Positions 23,212 through 33,642 of a stretch of 64,000 nucleotides of DNA are shown here, in pieces (position 1 is the first letter of the stretch; every line of letters starts with the position of its first letter). The notes under the pieces were generated by a model that saw nothing but the letters and a program-made list of their open reading frames with translations, had not been told where the DNA came from and did no database searches. Made by a program: the position numbers and the translations under genes. Source of the stretch: Cryptomeria japonica (lineage: Eukaryota; Streptophyta; Pinopsida; Cupressales; Cupressaceae); the NCBI RefSeq assembly GCF_030272615.1, contig NC_081406.1, positions 475,744,900 to 475,808,899 on the forward strand, in the 5' to 3' direction.

Positions 23212-25593
23212 GGCGCTCACTATTGCAATTCCCCATAGGCCGACTTGGAAAATAGGCCAAAGAATAAATAAAATTTAAATAAAAGGAGAGGCCGACTTTG
23301 GCAAAAATATTAAAAAGACACCTTAAGCGCTTTGAATTTTAATTTAATAATAATTAATTTTAAATGCCTTTGTCATTGAAAATTTCGATTTTTAAAAGGC
23401 TTAAATTAATTATTAAATGCCCATGCGCTCTTATTAAATGCCAATTTAATTTTTTTAAAATATTTTGGAGTTTTTAGCGAAATGGGCATTTAATGCAATT
23501 TGAAGGATATTGGCGCGTAAGCATGGAAAAAAATAAGGGAGATTAAACAACATCGCTCTAGTCCCTTGGAGAGGGATAGGAGCGCCCATGCATTTTGGCC
23601 TTGTATTTCTTGCTTTTCACGTTCAAAGTCCTATCTTGGACGTCCAAAAATGGCATTTTCGTTTGGAATCTTGAGTTTGATTTATTCCATCTTTGGAAGG
23701 AGTGCACCTTAAAACACTTTCGCCCTGGTCCCTTGGTGAGGGACAGGAGCGATCTTACCTTTTGTCTTTGGTCCTTGTCTTTTCCAATCGCCAATTCATG
23801 TTGCAGGGCAATCAATGATCTTCTTTGTTCGTTCTATGCATGTTCATCTTGCTTTGTTAAGACAAAATGAGTTCCTCTTAAGATTTTCGCCTTGGTCCTC
23901 CAGTGAAGGACAGGAGCGATTTTTACATTTAAGCCCAAGATTGTCGATTCTTGGAGTCAATTCCTTGTTCATCGTCCTTCGAAAGACATTTTTGACTTTG
24001 CATATCCTTGCCTTGACGTGGTTTTGGAAGGGAATGATTGTTTTTATGAAAATCGCCTTGGTCCTTGAGTGAAGGACAAGAGCGCCTTTTAGTTCTTGGT
24101 ACAAACCCTTGATCGTGTCATCTTTAAATCACTTTCTGAACGTAGAATATCACTCCGCCTTCCATCTTGAGTCTTTGAAACGAAAGTGGCATTCTAAAAT
24201 TAGGCATACTTGAAGATTTCGCTCTGGTCCCTGGGTGAGGGACAGGAGCGCCCTAGCCATTTTTCATCTAGTTTTGTGGTCTTTGTAACTTTGTTCTTCC
24301 TTGAAGCATTTCAAATATCATTGCCATCTTGTGCCTTGTCTTGGATTCATCCAAATTTGAAGGGAAAGGCTTGATGATGTGTTTTTCGCCCTGGTCCCTG
24401 GGTGAGGGACAGGAGCGCTTTGGCCATTATGGGCTCACTTGTGCTTTGCCAACATTCAAAATTATCTTCAACGGATTGATTATGCCTTCCTTCACTTATC
24501 TCAAACGTAAAACTTGCTTTTCCTTTGCCCAAAACTTGTCTCTTGAGAAAATCGCTCTGGTCCCTGGGAGAGGGACAGGAGCTTCCTTTGAAAAATCGCT
24601 CTGGTCCCTTGGAGAGGGACAGGAGCGCCTATTGCAACTTGGGTCGATTTTCTCCATTGTGGCCTATTCAAGTTATATTCAACGAGCAAAACATGCCTCT
24701 CTCGACCTCCTCAAATCACGAAATCACTTAAATCTTGCAAGGATAATGCAAATTTGGAATTCAAGCTCCGGTCCTTCAGTGAGGGAGAGGAGCGCCTTTA
24801 TCTTTCTAGGCCAAAAGTTCAACCTTTCATTGCTAACGACTAAGTCTGGATACTCCATTATGCTCGCTTCATCTTTCCTTGCGTCCTTGATGTTCCAGTT
24901 CGATCAACCAAGACCAAAAATGATCTAAATAAGCCATTTCGCCTTGGTCCTTCAGTGAAGGACAGGAGCGATTTTGCCTTAAACCTTAAAAACTTGTCAT
25001 TTCTGAGTCTTCAAAATCTTCAAAATCTTTAATTCACGTCCGATCATATCCCCTGGCGACCCTGCACAAAACGATTAAAACAAGTCAATAACCAAGATGC
25101 ACCAAATATCATTTTCGCCTTGGTCCCTGGAAGAGCGACAGGAGCGATTTTACCTCCATAAGCCAAAATATCCAAAATCTAGGTTTTCAGTCACTTCACA
25201 AGGCATAATTAGGTCATTTCTAAGGCTAGGAATCAGTTATCAAGCCGTCAAAAAATTGGCCAAAAAATTACCCTGACAACAAATGCACAATTTCATCATT
25301 AAAATGCTAATACTTAGACAAAATTTGAATGTGCCCTCAAAACCCCTGACTGGACCCATCCTGAGACAACCCTAACTTCAGTAATCAATCTTCAGGAGGA
25401 TGCTCAATAACCTTCAAAAAACTTGACTAGACTCGGCCTGAAAATATCCAATAGAAGCCCCTAAGGCTTAACCCTAGTCTAGACAACTCACTCACTTAAT
25501 CAAACCCTAAGAGCAGAGAGAAGAACAGGCAAAACAAAAGCAAAAAGAGGGGGTCCCCATTTTAATGGGGCGATGGGTGAAATGGTCACAACA
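23212..25593 (-). mobile_element. upstream LTR-like region with hairpin array
   Basis: On the minus strand the region begins TGTTGTGACC at 25593, followed by a gccccattaaaatggggacc fold. It runs through the hairpin array (23553-25147) to the TATA box at 23206. A second sequence with the same start (TGTTGTGACC, 27904) lies immediately upstream in the same orientation. I interpret this as the 5' LTR of the gag-only element, but the end near the gene is not defined. Confidence 0.45.
23553..25147 (-). repeat. array of about 11 stem-loops at ~165-bp period
   Basis: A ~35-base motif (cgctctggtccct-gggtg-agggacaggagcg) starts near 23554, 23720, 23884, 24051, 24217, 24387, 24550, 24594, 24763, 24939 and 25112. 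The spacing is 163-176 bp except for one 44-bp step. Each unit is an imperfect palindrome (gtccct pairs with agggac, cgctc with gagcg). The intervening sequences are not identical, so the hairpin is better conserved than the rest of the unit. Confidence 0.85.
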
Positions 25594-26185
25594 GTAGTGT
25601 ATGCTGAAAATTTCAAGGGGGACTTACGTTTAACAAATGTCTTGAACTGCTGGACTTAGATGGATTTAGCAATTTTAGGCTCTTCTTTTTTTGGGTTTAC
25701 TGGGATTTAGACTTTCAAAAAAAGGGGAAAAGAGATAGGGTTAAGAAGGGTAATGTAATCCTACGAACTCTGGAGACGGTATCAATTGGATGCTCTCGAG
25801 AAACAAAACCTTGCTTCGCCACACTAGGGACAACTACACAAAGTCGGTGCGATCTTCGATGGGTTGTGCTTATGATTATGATGTTGGGATGCACAGAGGA
25901 CGGGCTTAGACTAACTTTGCACGGTAAGATGAAAATCATCCATTTACCAAAAGTATGAGCGGAGATACACCATCAATTGACACTTATCAAATCCTTCATT
26001 GAAATTAACAACAATGAAAGCAAATCTAAATTAATTCTAACTAAGTCTTGAGGAAATTGAAACCATGCAAATCATTCAAACAATAGGGATTACAAAGCAG
26101 CGCACATGCAATATAGTATTTGGAAATGACCTTAAGCAACAATACATCAAAAACCTCACACTCTCGAAATGAGAGGAGGTAGCCT

Positions 26186-26191
26186 TATATA
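26186..26191 (-). promoter_or_regulatory. TATA box of the second LTR-like copy
   Basis: ctatataagg on the minus strand, about 90 bp after the aaccctaattagggttt block. Confidence 0.4.
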
Positions 26192-26485
26192 GTTTTTCAA
26201 AAATAAATGAACGACCGAGATCAAACAGTGATCAATGGCCTAGATTGAAAGCTACAAACCCTAATTAGGGTTTCCCAAAACTAACTACCCTCGACCAATG
26301 AGAAGATTACATTTGGGACACTTGTCCTTCTTGCTAAAAATGAAGCATCAATGAAAATAGAAGGTTGTTGCATTGTGAAGTGTGCCCTTCTAGAAGCTTC
26401 TATTTTGGATTTAAGTTCGAAATCCTGAAGGATTTTCATGACATCACTTGTATTTTCGTTGATTTTGTTTGACTTTTATGTGTAG

Positions 26486-27140
26486 GCGGACTTTTGGAGG
26501 CTTACCTTCATCTTCCTCAAACTTGGGCGGACTTTCCTTACCTCTCCAAGGCATGGCGGAGTTTGAGAAGGCTCTTCAACATCATACTTAGCATCTTGGG
26601 CGGAGTTTGGAGACTTCTCCTTCAAGCATAGCGGACTTTGGACATTCCTTTAGCTTAGTCATTGTTAAGTCAAGGCGGAGTTTGAGGGCATCTTCCCAAG
26701 ACATAGTGGACTTTTGCTGGTCTTCAACCAGCATGGCGGACTCCTAGAAGCTTTCCATCATCCTTTTGGATAGGGCGGAGTTTTGATGCTACCTCCACCA
26801 CATTTGAAGGCCTAGGGCGGAGTTTTCATAAGGCTCTTCATCATCATACTTAGTATCTTGGGTGGAGTTTGAAGACTTCTCCAACATGGGCGGACTTTGG
26901 GAGACTCTCCCTTGGGCGGACTTTGGTGACTCTTCATCAAGAGCGGACTTCTAACTTAACCTCTACATGGCGGACTTTCTGGATATCACCATCATCTTGC
27001 TAGGATAGGGCGGACTTTTGAGTGTTGGCCAAGGCGACTTGCACACCATCATGGGCGGACTTTTCACTACCTCCTCAAGGCGGACTTTAGGCATCTCTCA
27101 ACATAGGGCGGAGTTTAGAGCTCTCTCTTCAAGGCGGACT
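26486..27140 (-). repeat. array of about 20 GGCGGA(C/G)TTT units
   Basis: Units of the form (g)ggcgga(c/g)ttt(t)gg recur about every 25-45 bases, for example near 26487, 26524, 26556, 26600, 26774, 26815, 26886, 26913, 27008, 27054, 27079 and 27107. The C/G alternation at one position is regular. The array takes the same place in this LTR as the hairpin array does in its neighbour. Confidence 0.8.
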
Positions 27141-27939
27141 ATATACTTAAATGTTTCAATATTTCAATATGTCTTTTCTCTTTCTTATACTTTAAGTTAT
27201 ATTTCATATATATTGTCAGGATGTTTGAGAGTGGTTTTAGATCTCTAGGACTTATAATGCAAAATCTAGTTTTTGGAGGATTCTTCAATTTTCCAGACAG
27301 TCAAATTTCAGGATCAGGATGACATTCCAGACAGGCAAATTTCAGGACATTTGAGGATCAAAATGATTTTTCGAGCTGATTATCCTTTGAATGGGCCATG
27401 ACCCCCTAAAATATAGGAACTTAGCTTTTTGGGTCAAAACTTGAAAATTTTGGATCGCGGTCGAAGCAGGTCAGTGGTATCAGTGCAAACCCTAGGTCCC
27501 CATTCCAAAAAAGCAAAAAGCAGACATCCCTAAAAAATAGGGAAAACTTTCTAAAAATAGCCATATCAGGGATTGGGCTAAAAATGCCAAAAATGAAACT
27601 TCCTAAAAAATAGGAAAAAGCAAAAAGACAAACTTTCTAAAAATAGAAAGTTGTCCAAATTCGTCCAGATCAATTGCGATCTTCGTCCTTTGGCCTTTCT
27701 AGGCACTTTAGCGGTGTCCGGACTCTGTTATCACTTGGCTTGCAAAAATTAGCTTTCAATCCTTAGGACTTGAACCGTTCAAAACTGAGCAAGCCTTGGC
27801 AGAACTGAAGCGGAAGGCCACGGGACACTAACAAAAACCCTAGAAAGCAAGAAAAGAGAGGGTCTCCATTTGCAATGGGGCAATGTGTGAATAAGGTCAC
27901 AACAGTTTCACTCATCAAGTCAATCTCTTCCTCTCTAGG

Positions 27940-28897
27940 TTGGTGCTAATGAACAAGAAGAAGAAAAGAATGATGATGAAGCAACATCTCCTTTCAGAGA
28001 CGATAGACCTCTGCCTAAGGAAATACAAGTAAGGGAAAGAAAGTCTTCCATTCCAGATTGGCTAAAAGAAAGACTAACAAGGGTAGTTGTAGTTGAAGAG
28101 GAAGAACAAGTATTTGATTTGGAAAGTCTCATAGGAAATTCCCAAGAAGAAATCGAAAAGAAGAAGGCTACAAAGATGTCAAAGGTAATTAGAGATGATG
28201 CAGGATCCAGGAAGATAAAGGTAGCCACACCAGAAGTGGACAAGTATGAAGATGAGATTATGGCAGAGGAATATGATTTAGAAACATATGATCTTGGTCC
28301 ACTTACCTCCGAGCAGGCCATGGAAGAAGCGACTGATTCAGTGAGAGCACTTAATGATAAACTCAAGAGAAGAAATGGAAAAGAATAAGAGGCTAGAAAG
28401 GGAGGTTAGCGCTTGGAGGAATTATTTTAGCCACCTTAATCAACCATTAAGACGACAGGATCCAACAATATCACCTTTGCATGCACTTCCTCCTGAATCA
28501 ATAAATGAGGCAGAAAAGATGAAGAACTTAGCCCAAGTCATGAGTTCATGGATTGATGAATCTTACAAGGTAGCCATTGAATTTGTAACAAGAATGATGA
28601 AGACAGTCCACAGGGCTATCGAAGTCCTTGAGATTATTCATAATCTATTGATAACTGTGGATGCATTCACTCACACTAGAGACATTGTCATCCTGGTCTT
28701 ACAAGTGATAAGAAGGACGCCAAGGCAGATTTTAGCACAAGAAAAGATAATGGAGGGAGGAACCCATAACCTTCTCCAATGGTCAACTTTGCTCCAAATG
28801 AAGGAAGTTCTTTTCGAAGACATCAATAACAGATGCAGCCGAGTTGAAGGCACTATCCACCCTATTCAGGGTAAGGTGTTTGATGTATTGTGTAAAT
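27940..28897 (+). pseudogene. second gag-only gene copy, left fragment, split by the CACTA insertion
   Basis: The translation matches the C-terminal half of the minus-strand protein (19498-22749) almost residue for residue. Examples are PKEIQVRE, WLKERLTRV, ATKMSK, REVSAWR-YFSHLNQPL, HRAI-VLEIIHNL and NLLQWSTLLQMKEVLFEDI. A frameshift lies near 28365. The 5' half is lost at the LTR-like sequence ending 27904. The frame stops abruptly at HPIQGKVFDVLCK, where the CACTA terminus begins at 28898. The rest of the protein resumes at 49558. Confidence 0.85.
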
Positions 28898-28919
28898 CAC
28901 TAGTACATTTGGGCCTAAT

Positions 28920-29220
28920 TTCCGATGGCTAATTGTCGGATTTACGACGACACAACGTCGGACTTCCGACCAACTTTACTGTCGAAAACTCGTCGTCGGG
29001 CTTCTCGACGTTGCCATTTGTGTCGGTCGTCTGACGATGTTATGAACTCCTCCGATGGGGGCTATATTTGCACCCCTAGCCACAAATTTCGGCAGATTTT
29101 CGTTGGAATTCCGATGGATGCTATGTTTTCTCCTCGACGACTGTCCGACATGGAAATGACATCGGATATACAACATCCTTGTCGGATGTTTCATTAGTTG
29201 TCGTCGGAGTTCCAACGGCG
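28920..29220. repeat. left subterminal GTCGG motif cluster of the CACTA element
   Basis: cgtcgga, gtcggac, ccgatgg and their inverses occur many times within 300 bp of the terminus. Such clusters bind the element's own protein in CACTA elements. Confidence 0.7.
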
Positions 29221-29228
29221 AGAGATGA

Positions 29229-30415
29229 TGTGGGTCAAACGGCTTTGCCGTCGGTGCATGAAAGCATTGAACGAGTTCTACTTTTAAAAATTGCATAAAA
29301 CATTTATTATTTATTTGATTCAGTTTTATTTGCAAAAAATGATTATCAATGATGTTTCCTTTCTCCAAGAATTGTCTAGGATCTTTCCGTCAGATAATAT
29401 GTAACATTGAATGACTAAATCTTTTCTTTACAAATGCTTATTTTATTTAATTATTATCTGAGCATGAATTAAAATTTATATCTGTACGGAAGCAGAACAT
29501 ACAAGCTGAAGAGTCATGTGCAAGCAAATTACGTAAAAGAAAGGAAGCAGGCATTATCTTGAATGACATGGAAACAAGCTCATCAGCTGCCTAGAAGAGA
29601 GCAATTGGAGAAAAGCAGAGGAAAGTGTTAAAGGGTGATAAATAGATAGAGAGTATGCAATAGAAACAAACAATGTCTGGAGTGTGTGATGTGACGTCTC
29701 TAATTTATGTTCGGAGGGAGTAATTGGTTTTGGAGTTCCTGCGAAACTTATTGGGCCATGCTTGGAGGAAATCAATGTGTTTATGCAAGGAGCACCTTTT
29801 TTCTATTATGAGAATGATGCTTTTGCACCGAAGGATATTTGGAAGGCAATATCCGAAAATTTCTATAGTGTGGAACCAAAGTTGGCGGACTTGAAGTAAT
29901 TTTAAGCTTTCAGAAGATCAAGAGGTTATGTACACAATCTCCCAATAGGAGGGCGATTTCAAGCATTACCTCTCCCCCCCATGACTATTCAGGAAGCACC
30001 TCCTCAGACAAAGGACTATTGGCCTCCATGGGATCAAAGAAAAAGATTGAAGCATAGACTCTAGACGATGTAGTGGTGTCCTTCGTGAAGAACTCTACAC
30101 TATAATTGAAAATTCACGAGGGAAACTGCAAGATAGTGAAGAGAAATACATTCTTGAAAAGTGGGAAGAATGGATCTTGGTTTGGGTGGGGCCAAGTCAA
30201 GTGGCTCCTGTAGAGGTTGACGAGATAGAAATCATATTAGGATTTGAAAAAGATCACACTCGTGGAACTTTGTGTGCGACTGATCGATTGCTCTGTTTGG
30301 GTAATGCGTTCCAAATAGATACAGTTGCATACCATTTATCTGTCTTGATGAAAGCCTTTTATCTCGATGGCATTAAATATTTGGAAATAAAGAGGCATTA
30401 AATTAAAGTACTTTC
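29229..30415 (+). repeat. left arm of a ~1.18-kb inverted repeat (DRM hairpin)
   Basis: From atgtgggtcaaacggctttg near 29229 the arm runs to the gcattaaattaaagtactttc block near 30415. It reappears inverted at 30544-31707 with scattered substitutions. The spacer (30416-30543) mostly repeats, in direct orientation, the arm segment 29794-29918. The arm includes the DRM-derived coding remnant and some non-coding flank. Confidence 0.88.
29735..30400 (+). pseudogene. captured DRM-type DNA (cytosine-5) methyltransferase fragment, left arm
   Basis: Reading forward, pieces include VPAKLIGP, GAPFFYYENDAFAPKDIW, RGYVHNLPIGGRFQALPLPP and VWVGPSQVAPVEVDEIEIIL, then GFEKDHTRG and LGNAFQIDTVAYHLSVL. These match plant DRM (domains-rearranged) de novo methyltransferases in the order motif VI, IX, X. 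That permuted order separates DRM from other methyltransferases. The ENV catalytic motif reads END, and several stops interrupt the frame (open part: 30177-30401). No intron-like gap is obvious across the remnant. DRM enzymes carry out RNA-directed DNA methylation. This copy cannot encode an enzyme. Confidence 0.85.
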
Positions 30416-30543
30416 TCTTCTATCATTCTTTTCTATTATGAGAATGATGCTTTTGCACCAAAGGATATTTGGAAGGCAATATCCAAAAATTTCTATAGTG
30501 TGGAACCAAAGTCGGCGGACTCGAAGTAATTTTCAGCTTTCAG
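30416..30543 (+). repeat. loop of the large hairpin: partial direct copy of the arm
   Basis: The segment from ttctattatgagaatgatgc to gtaattttcagctttcag repeats arm positions about 29794-29918 with a few changes. The loop thus contains a third copy of the DRM motif VI region. Confidence 0.8.
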
Positions 30544-31205
30544 ATAAAGTACTTTAATTTAATGCCATTAGGATAAAAGTCTATAATCAAGACAGATAAA
30601 TGGTATGCAATTGTATCTATTTGGAATGCATTACCCAAACAACGCAATCGATCAGTCGCACACGAAGTTCCACGAGTGTGATCTTTTTCAAATCCTAATA
30701 TGATTTGTATCTCGTCAACCTCTACAGGAGCCACCTGACTTGGCCCCACCCAAACCAAGATCCATTCTTCCCACTTTTCAAGAATGTATTTCTCTTCACT
30801 ATCTTGCAGTTTCCCTCGTGAATTTTCAATTATAGTGCAGAGTTCTTCACAAAGGACACCACCACATCGTCTGGAGTCTATGCTTCAATTTTTTTCTTTG
30901 ATCCCATGGAGGCCAATAGTCCTTTGTCTGAAGAAGTGCTTCCTGAATAGTCATGGGGGAGAGAGGTAATGCTTGAAATCGCCCTTCTATTGGGAGATTG
31001 TGTACATAACCTCTTGGTCTTCTGAAAGCTTAAAATTACTTCGAGTCCGCCAACTCTGGTTCCACACTATAGAAATTTTTGGATATTGCCTTCCAAATAT
31101 CCTTCGGTGCAAAAGCATCATTCTCATAATAGAAAAAAGGTGCTCCTTGCATGAACACATTGATTTCCTCCAAGCATGGCCCAATAGGTTTCGCAGGAAC
31201 TCCAA
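30540..31205 (-). pseudogene. captured DRM-type methyltransferase fragment, right (inverted) arm
   Basis: The minus-strand translation gives the same DRM pieces as the left arm. It includes an open stretch 30758-30540 with VWVGPSQVAPVEVDEIQIIL, GFEKDHTRG and LGNAFQIDTIAYHLSVL. Further upstream on this strand the FFYYEND region is still readable at the nucleotide level. Differences from the left arm are mostly single substitutions, so the inversion is fairly recent relative to capture. It is non-functional as a protein. Confidence 0.85.
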
Positions 31206-31707
31206 AACCAGTTAGTCCCTCCGGACATAAATTAGAGATGTCACATCACACACTCCAGACATTGTTTGTTTGTATTGCATACTCTATATCTATTTATCAC
31301 CCTTTAACACTTTCCTCTGCTTTTCTCCAATTGCTCTCTTCTAGGCAGCTGATGAGCTTGTTTCCATGTCATTCAAGATAATGCCTGCTTGCTTTCTTTT
31401 ATGAAATTTGCTTGCACATGACTCTTCAGCTTGTATGTTCTGCTTTCGTACAGATATAAATTTTAATTCACGCTTAGATAATAATTAAATAAAATAAGCA
31501 TTTGTAAAGAAAAGACTTAGTCATTCGATGTTATATATTATTTGACGGAAAGATCCTAGACAATTCTTGGAGAAAGGAAACATCATTGATAAACTTTTTT
31601 GCAAATAACACTGAATCAAATAAATTAAAAATGTTTCATGTAATTTTTAAAAGTAGAACTTGTTCAATGCTTTCATGCACCGATGGCAAAGCCGTCTGAC
31701 CCACACC
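30544..31707 (-). repeat. right arm of the ~1.18-kb inverted repeat (DRM hairpin)
   Basis: This is the inverse of 29229-30415, ending at gtctgacccacacc near 31707. Small indels explain the slightly shorter length. Confidence 0.88.
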
Positions 31708-32126
31708 ATTATCCATAATAGAACAAATCAATATAATAGACCAATATAAAGAATATATACAAAAATATGAAAGAACATTAAATTACCATTACAAACCCAC
31801 AAACCATTAAATTTTGAAAATAGATATAAATTTGTAAATGTCTCCCTACAAACACCACAACCATAACCAAAACAAAAAAAATTCTTACTCGCAAAAACTA
31901 AGTAGCTGGTGAGTTGCAAGTCTACAACATCTCTCAGATGATCAAACCGTTTCTTAATTTTGTTCTTCTGATTAGTCAATGGATTTAGTTGCATGTACAA
32001 GTTTTCTATTTGAAGCCTTTCGTTTCCCTATATTTGAGACCTAATAAAATTCTTGTGAGTAGGAAATTGATTCAGGACTTACGTGTGAAGAATTTGGCAA
32101 AGTAAATGATGACAATCAAACTCAAA
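31708..32126. other. CACTA internal sequence, no gene recognised
   Basis: AT-rich. A minus-strand 90-codon frame (32000-31728) has no recognisable motif. Confidence 0.4.
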
Positions 32127-32371
32127 TTTTATCTGTCTTGAAAGCCTTTTATCCTGATGGCATTAAATTAAAGTTCTTTCTCTATTTTCTGGTGATCTCT
32201 AGAGCAGAGGTTGCTTTGCATAGACTTGGGATACATTTAACTTGTGTTGTATCTGCGGAAATATGTATCATAGGTCGATGCAATGCAACCTCTGCTCCAC
32301 CAATACCAGATAGAAGAAAAAGTACATTAATTTAATGCCATTAGGATAAAATGCTTTCAAGACATATATTA
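32127..32371 (+). repeat. small foldback carrying DRM motif X-I junction sequence
   Basis: The forward frame gives LSVLKAFYPDGIK and then AEVALHRLGIHLTCVVSAEI. This is the DRM stretch that follows motif X and contains the end of motif I; the FTGIGG part is degraded. The downstream half is the imperfect inverse of the upstream half: gagcagaggttgctttgcat pairs with atgcaatgcaacctctgctc, and the gtcttgaaagc...gatggcattaaattaaag stretch with its inverse near 32330-32365. Arms are about 95 bases around a ~60-base loop. A diverged second copy lies at 39750-39985. Confidence 0.8.
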
Positions 32372-32472
32372 GTTATAAAAGGAAGCCTACCCTGTCATTT
32401 GAAGGGGTCTACCTACAATTCAAGTGATCTCTTAATTATAAAATCAATTCAATTCCAAGTGAACAAGCAATC

Positions 32473-32821
32473 TGTTAAGATATAGCCCTCATGAATCTAA
32501 CTAATGGTAAATCGGTTATTATCTAGAGAGTGATATATTAATAGAGCATACAGTTTGGAAATTAAACATAAACAAACTAATTGTTATGAACGGTTGCCTC
32601 CGTAGGGACATGTCCATACGTGGCAACTGCCACGTATGGACATGTCCCTACGTAGGCAACCTTTCTTCTTGTATTTAAACCGCCACGTATGGACATGTCC
32701 CTACGGAGGCAACCTTTCCTCTTGTATTTAAACCGCATTCAATGATGGAGACGATCAATAACTCACAGCAATCAGTCTTCCAGAATCGCTGTCATTATTC
32801 TTCGATCCATATTTCACAACA
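32473..32821 (+). repeat. copia 5' LTR
   Basis: TG...CA termini. It contains cgtatggacatgtccctacg and its inverse, which can form a hairpin. One 53-bp unit (cacgtatggacatgtc...tttaaaccg) is duplicated relative to the 3' LTR. Apart from this I count about six differences between the LTRs. Confidence 0.92.
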
Positions 32822-32834
32822 TGGTATCAGAGCC
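32822..32834 (+). promoter_or_regulatory. primer-binding site, initiator methionine tRNA
   Basis: tggtatcagagcc follows the 5' LTR directly; it is the usual plant copia PBS complementary to the 3' end of tRNA-iMet. Confidence 0.92.
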
Positions 32835-32955
32835 AGGTTATTAAGAGAATAAATTAGACAGCCATATTACTCATAAACATTTATCGGAAGTAAATAACAA
32901 ATCAACGCAGAGGCTATATACGCAGAGGATATATCTGACTAAGAAAATATTCAAA

Positions 32956-33642
32956 ATGTCAAGTAATATGAGAGTGGAAGATAGACTCGAAGGAGCCTCC
33001 AACTTCGTTTCCTGGAAGATACGAATCATTGCCATTCTTGAAGAACTAGAATTAGAGTCTTACATAGAAGAAAATCTAGACATGCCAAATGATGAACCAG
33101 AGAAATCTACTTGGAAAAGGCGTAATAATAAAGCAAAGAAAATAATTATTGACTCAGTCAAAGATCATATTCTTCCATCTATAGCCAGTCTGCCTAAAGC
33201 ATATGAAGTATTTAAAACCATTAAAAATACATATGAAGTTAACAATGCGAGCAGAATGTTAACCTTGAAACAACTTTTAAACATAAAGATGAATAAAGAT
33301 GATACAATATCTACATACTTTTCAAGGATATCTGAAATAAAAGACCAATTACAAACTATTGGAAATGAGGTAGATGATCAAGAAATCTCTCTCATAGCCC
33401 TAAGAGGATTACCAATTTCATGGGAATCCTACATTCAATGTATTAGCAGAACACCCCCCTTACCCAAATTTGAACAACTTAAGAATGAGTGCATTCAAGA
33501 GGAATCTCGACTAATCTCAAGAGGATTAGGGACAAATAAAGAAGGAGAAATTCAAGCACTTAATACAAATACCTTCAACAAAAAGAAAAAGTTCTCCAAA
33601 CGGAAGAAAGGAAATAAAAACCATCAGAAAAGAGATGTCTAA
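32956..33642 (+). CDS. copia gag polyprotein, N-terminal part
   Basis: 228 codons from MSSNMRVEDRLEGASNFVSW. This is the plant copia gag (UBN2/DUF4219 type) pattern, with FVSWKIRI, LKQLLNIKMNKDDTISTYFS and a Lys-rich tail. The frame ends at a TAA within the overlap ATGTCTAA (33635-33642), and the CCHC knuckle that normally belongs to gag lies in the +1 frame. The shift could be an indel or a start-stop overlap. Gag forms the virus-like particle that packages element RNA. Confidence 0.85.
   Translation: MSSNMRVEDRLEGASNFVSWKIRIIAILEELELESYIEENLDMPNDEPEKSTWKRRNNKAKKIIIDSVKDHILPSIASLPKAYEVFKTIKNTYEVNNASRMLTLKQLLNIKMNKDDTISTYFSRISEIKDQLQTIGNEVDDQEISLIALRGLPISWESYIQCISRTPPLPKFEQLKNECIQEESRLISRGLGTNKEGEIQALNTNTFNKKKKFSKRKKGNKNHQKRDV

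Larger units (their letters stand above)
25594..27904 (-). mobile_element. second LTR-like copy with GGCGGACTTT array
   Basis: On the minus strand it begins TGTTGTGACC at 27904 with a gccccattgcaaatgg fold. It carries the GGCGGACTTT array, then aaccctaattagggttt, a TATA box at 26186-26191 and a transcribed-like region. It ends next to the start of the following TGTTGTGACC at 25593. It truncates the 5' part of the plus-strand gag copy that begins near 27940. It is probably a solo or tandem LTR; no target duplication was found. Confidence 0.45.

Noticed and set aside
24329-24928. 199-codon plus-strand ORF
   Set aside because: It spans the hairpin array; repeated WSLGEGQER strings come from the repeat unit.
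23553-25147. Regularly spaced repeats reminiscent of a CRISPR array
   Set aside because: Spacing is ~165 bp with related spacers, there are no cas genes, and the context is plant LTR DNA.
30177-30401. Functional small DRM-like protein from the open 74-codon frame
   Set aside because: It contains only motif IX/X pieces, lacks the catalytic motifs and lies in a repeat arm. I keep it as a pseudogene fragment.
29229-31707. Inverted repeat as an independent Mutator-type element with long TIRs
   Set aside because: No 9-bp target duplication is visible at its edges, and it lies inside the CACTA boundaries.
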